A stretch of DNA of 64,000 nucleotides from Listeria weihenstephanensis. Lineage in GTDB: Bacteria > Bacillota > Bacilli > Lactobacillales > Listeriaceae. Positions 60,428-64,000 of this stretch are shown here, one piece after another. The notes under the pieces were generated by a model, which was given only the letters and a program-made list of their open reading frames with translations, searched no databases and was not told the origin of the DNA. Every line of letters begins with the position of its first letter. Position 1 is the first letter of the stretch. The position numbers and the translations under genes are program-made. The stretch spans positions 248,001 to 312,000 of the forward strand of contig NZ_CP011102.1 in the NCBI RefSeq assembly GCF_003534205.1, written 5' to 3'.

Positions 60428-60899
60428 CGCATATTTATCAATAGGAACTAATATTGGAAATCGCCAAGAAAATCTAGAAAACGCACTGAAAGCACTAAAC
60501 GCGAAGTCAACCATAACTATCGATAAAGTGTCGAGTGTATATGAAACCGATCCGGTAGGCTTCGAAGATCAAGAAGCGTTTCTAAATATTGCGGTAGCTA
60601 TTCAAACGACATTAGACCAAGAAACACTACTGCAAAAAGGCTTAGCGATAGAATCCGAATTGGGACGAGTACGGCTTATTCGCTGGGGACCACGCCTGAT
60701 CGATATCGACTTACTTCTATATGATGATATTATTCAACAAACCGAAACATTGGAACTGCCACATCCGCGAATGACTGAGCGAGCATTTGTAATGATTCCG
60801 CTTCAAGAAATCGCGTCAACCATCGCAGAACCACTTTTGCGAGAAGATGTTTTAGCGGATCAAGGAATTAACAAGACAGACATCGAATTAATCTGGTAA
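60420..60899 (+). CDS. folK: HPPK, hydroxymethyl-dihydropterin pyrophosphokinase
   Basis: 159 residues from GTG 60420 (aaggag 8 nt upstream). YLSIGTNIGNRQENL, VSSVYETDPVG, FLNIAVAI, RWGPRLIDIDLLLYDD and LPHPRMTERAFVMIPL are the canonical HPPK blocks, with the two Mg-binding aspartates in DIDLL. It pyrophosphorylates the pterin for FolP. Confidence 0.95.
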   Translation: MHNAYLSIGTNIGNRQENLENALKALNAKSTITIDKVSSVYETDPVGFEDQEAFLNIAVAIQTTLDQETLLQKGLAIESELGRVRLIRWGPRLIDIDLLLYDDIIQQTETLELPHPRMTERAFVMIPLQEIASTIAEPLLREDVLADQGINKTDIELIW

Positions 60900-60964
60900 A
60901 ATCGGCACTTGTACTTTTGAGTAGATATGTTACCATGAAAATATTGTTTTAAAAGGAGAAATCA

Positions 60965-61000
60965 AACCGCTGACACCATGGATCGCGTATCCCAGCGGTT
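60965..61000 (+). other. Leader hairpin before dusB
   Basis: AACCGCTG (60965-60972) and CAGCGGTT (60993-61000) pair around a 20-nt loop, between an upstream aaaaggag and the dusB ribosome-binding site. No T run of note. It may shape the leader; function unknown. Confidence 0.45.
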
Positions 61001-61029
61001 ATTCTATTTCAAGAAAGAAGGAACATTAT

Positions 61030-62022
61030 ATGTGGAAAATTGGCGATGTCCCCATTAAAAATAGAGTCGTCGTTGCACCGATGGCGGGAATCTCGAATTC
61101 CGCGTTCCGACTAACGGTCAAAGAATTCGGCGCAGGACTTGTATGTTGCGAGATGATAAGCGATAAAGGGATCGCTCAACGTAACGCTAAAACACTCGAC
61201 ATGCTCTACATCGATGAAAAAGAAAAACCGCTAAGCTTGCAAATTTTTGGCGGGGAAAAAGACATATTGGTCGAAGCTGCGAAATTCGTTTCAGAAAACA
61301 CGACCGCTGACATCATCGACATCAACATGGGCTGCCCTGTAAACAAAATTATAAAATGTGAAGCAGGGGCCAAATGGCTTCTAAATCCCGATAAAGTATA
61401 CGACATGGTTGCGGCGGTGGTTGATGCTGTTGATAAGCCGGTAACCGTAAAAATGCGCATCGGTTGGGATGATGAGCACGTATTCGCCGTTGAAAATGCC
61501 CAGGCAGCCGAACGCGCAGGAGCAAGCGCCATCGCAATGCACGGTCGTACCCGCCAGCAAATGTACGAAGGGGAAGCAGATTGGAACGTCCTAGCCGAAG
61601 TCAAAAAGAACATTTCAATCCCATTCATGGCAAATGGCGACGTTCAAACACCCGAAGATGCCAAAGCAATCCTTGAACAAACTGGAGCAGACGGCGTTAT
61701 GATTGGCCGCGCAGCATTAGGTAACCCCTGGATGATCTACAGAACAGTTCACTACCTAGAGACAGGCGAATTACTCCCAGAACCAGAGCCACGCGCAAAA
61801 ATCGAAACCGCCTTACTTCACTTACGCCGTCTCATCGCAATAAAAGGTGAAAAAATTGCCGTCCGTGAATTCCGACAGCATGCAGCCTACTATCTAAAAG
61901 GCGCACGTGGAAGCACCCGAGCAAAAGTTGCTGCTAACCAAGCAACAGAATATACCGAAATGGAAGCAATTCTAAGAGGCTTTGTCGATCAATACGAAGA
62001 AAAGGCATTAACTAAACAATAA
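61030..62022 (+). CDS. dusB: tRNA-dihydrouridine synthase
   Basis: 330 residues. FMN-dependent TIM barrel: VVAPMAGISNSAFR, QIFGGEKD, INMGCPVNKIIKCEAGAKWL with the catalytic Cys in GCP, VKMRIGWDD, MHGRTRQQMYEG, ANGDVQTPEDA and MIGRAALGNPW. It reduces uridines in the tRNA D-loop. It matches lmo0227, and sits between the fol genes and lysS. Confidence 0.95.
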   Translation: MWKIGDVPIKNRVVVAPMAGISNSAFRLTVKEFGAGLVCCEMISDKGIAQRNAKTLDMLYIDEKEKPLSLQIFGGEKDILVEAAKFVSENTTADIIDINMGCPVNKIIKCEAGAKWLLNPDKVYDMVAAVVDAVDKPVTVKMRIGWDDEHVFAVENAQAAERAGASAIAMHGRTRQQMYEGEADWNVLAEVKKNISIPFMANGDVQTPEDAKAILEQTGADGVMIGRAALGNPWMIYRTVHYLETGELLPEPEPRAKIETALLHLRRLIAIKGEKIAVREFRQHAAYYLKGARGSTRAKVAANQATEYTEMEAILRGFVDQYEEKALTKQ

Positions 62023-62079
62023 AGTCCATATATAGTAGGAGTAATTCTAACTGAAAATCGTTTTATGCTATCATTCGGA

Positions 62080-62111
62080 GTTGTCTCATTGCATTTTGAG
62101 ACAACTTTTTT
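62080..62111 (+). terminator. Terminator after dusB
   Basis: Stem GTTGTCTCA / TGAGACAAC, 8-nt loop, six T. Confidence 0.9.
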
Positions 62112-62171
62112 AAATAAAACTAGAAAAACCAACCCAATTGAGCGTATAATGAAACTATCTGTATAACTTGA

Positions 62172-63689
<1,518 letters not shown>

Positions 63690-63695
63690 TCGTTG

Positions 63696-63734
63696 AAATC
63701 GTGTTTTTGGAAGCATTCAAAAACACGATTTTTA
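63696..63734 (+). terminator. Terminator after lysS
   Basis: Stem AAATCGTGTTTTTG / CAAAAACACGATTT (14 bp), 8-nt loop, T run. Confidence 0.9.
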
Positions 63735-63795
63735 CCTATAAAAACCTAATTTGAAAAACTTTTTTTAAAATGTGAACTTTTTTTGACAAATATAC

Positions 63796-63824
63796 TTGCC
63801 AAGGTCTCGAAAACGTGATATATT
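63796..63824 (+). promoter_or_regulatory. rRNA operon promoter P1
   Basis: TTGCCA (63796-63801), 17-bp spacer, TATATT (63819-63824). Confidence 0.75.
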
Positions 63825-63889
63825 AGTAATCGTTCCAGCAAACAGATAAACGCAACTGAGAGTCAAAAATATTTTTTTGAAAAAAGTTC

Positions 63890-63918
63890 TTGACAAACTC
63901 CGCTAGGAAGTGTAAGAT
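63890..63918 (+). promoter_or_regulatory. rRNA operon promoter P2
   Basis: TTGACA (63890-63895), 17-bp spacer, TAAGAT (63913-63918); the typical pairing of two promoters about 90 bp apart before 16S genes in Bacillales. Confidence 0.85.
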
Positions 63919-63924
63919 ATAAGA

Positions 63925-64000
63925 GTTGCTGCTAAATGAGTTTAGCGCTTCGGTATGACCTTTGAAAACTGAACAGAAACAAAGATAAAACCAATAGAGA
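63925..64000 (+). other. Start of the rRNA operon leader
   Basis: After P2 the sequence contains the motif CTTTGAAAACTGAACA (about 63960-63975), the usual anti-termination/processing box in Firmicute rRNA leaders. The 16S gene itself should begin beyond the window edge. Confidence 0.7.

Noticed and set aside
60978-61060. Short upstream frame (MDRVSQRLFYFKKEG...) before dusB
   Set aside because: The only ribosome-binding site is about 18 nt away, and the frame overlaps the dusB start without a clear regulatory design.

Overview
The window looks like the chromosome of a Listeria of the 'sensu lato' type, a low-GC Gram-positive. The main evidence is gene order. From about 30.9 kb to the right edge the order is pth, mfd, yabM-like flippase, rqcP (yabO), divIC, yabR, tilS-hprT fusion, ftsH, coaX, hslO, cysK, folP, folB, folK, dusB, lysS, then rRNA promoters. 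This matches, from memory, the lmo0213-lmo0228 region of L. monocytogenes. A single LhrC-like small RNA sits just before folP, as LhrC copies do in L. monocytogenes. No LIPI-1 virulence genes lie upstream of pth, and an assimilatory or dissimilatory nitrite reductase set is present. This suggests a nitrite-reducing, non-pathogenic lineage (inference).

Layout. 0-10.3 kb: a truncated GH3 glucosidase with a PTS EIIA; a PadR / HAAS-pentapeptide / ABC exporter operon; an AMP-forming ligase; a GIY-YIG-DUF2075 ATPase with a MazG-like pyrophosphohydrolase (defence-like); an MFS exporter and a SnoaL-like protein. 10.3-25 kb is accessory: a candidate type I toxin-antitoxin locus, a YebC-family regulator, a 1886-residue LPATG adhesin, a RelE/ParE-type toxin-antitoxin pair, YjdM, a NiCoT transporter, DUF805, a MerR/SDR pair, and a HicAB pair whose toxin gene carries 11 tandem copies of a 5-bp unit. 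23.9-27.4 kb: an RtcB RNA ligase divergent from two WYL-domain genes. 27.5-30.7 kb: a phosphohexomutase, a CpsB-like phosphatase and two small genes, one ArsD-like.

36.7-44.2 kb: about 7 kb of siroheme and nitrite-reduction genes (sirB, sirC, nirB, nirD, cobA) and the NreABC oxygen/nitrate sensor sit between rqcP and divIC, which are neighbours in L. monocytogenes. A near-consensus Rex-type operator lies in the nirB leader. No nitrate reductase (narGHJI) is in the window.

54.8-58.6 kb: between cysK and folP lies an ECF sigma factor / anti-sigma operon facing a secreted protein with an MPNTG sorting-like signal and a sortase with an extra C-terminal FN3-like domain. The divergent intergenic region carries two opposed promoter-like motifs with the same spacing (TGATCC-N16-CGTWAG). 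This suggests a self-contained, autoregulated cell-surface system.

The spaces around ftsH, cysK and the sortase hold two intergenic repeat families: 108-bp tandem repeats at two loci, and a roughly 118-bp element with complementary ends in three copies. No CRISPR array, tRNA, insertion sequence or prophage was seen. All identifications rest on reading the sequence and on remembered family knowledge; no database search was run.
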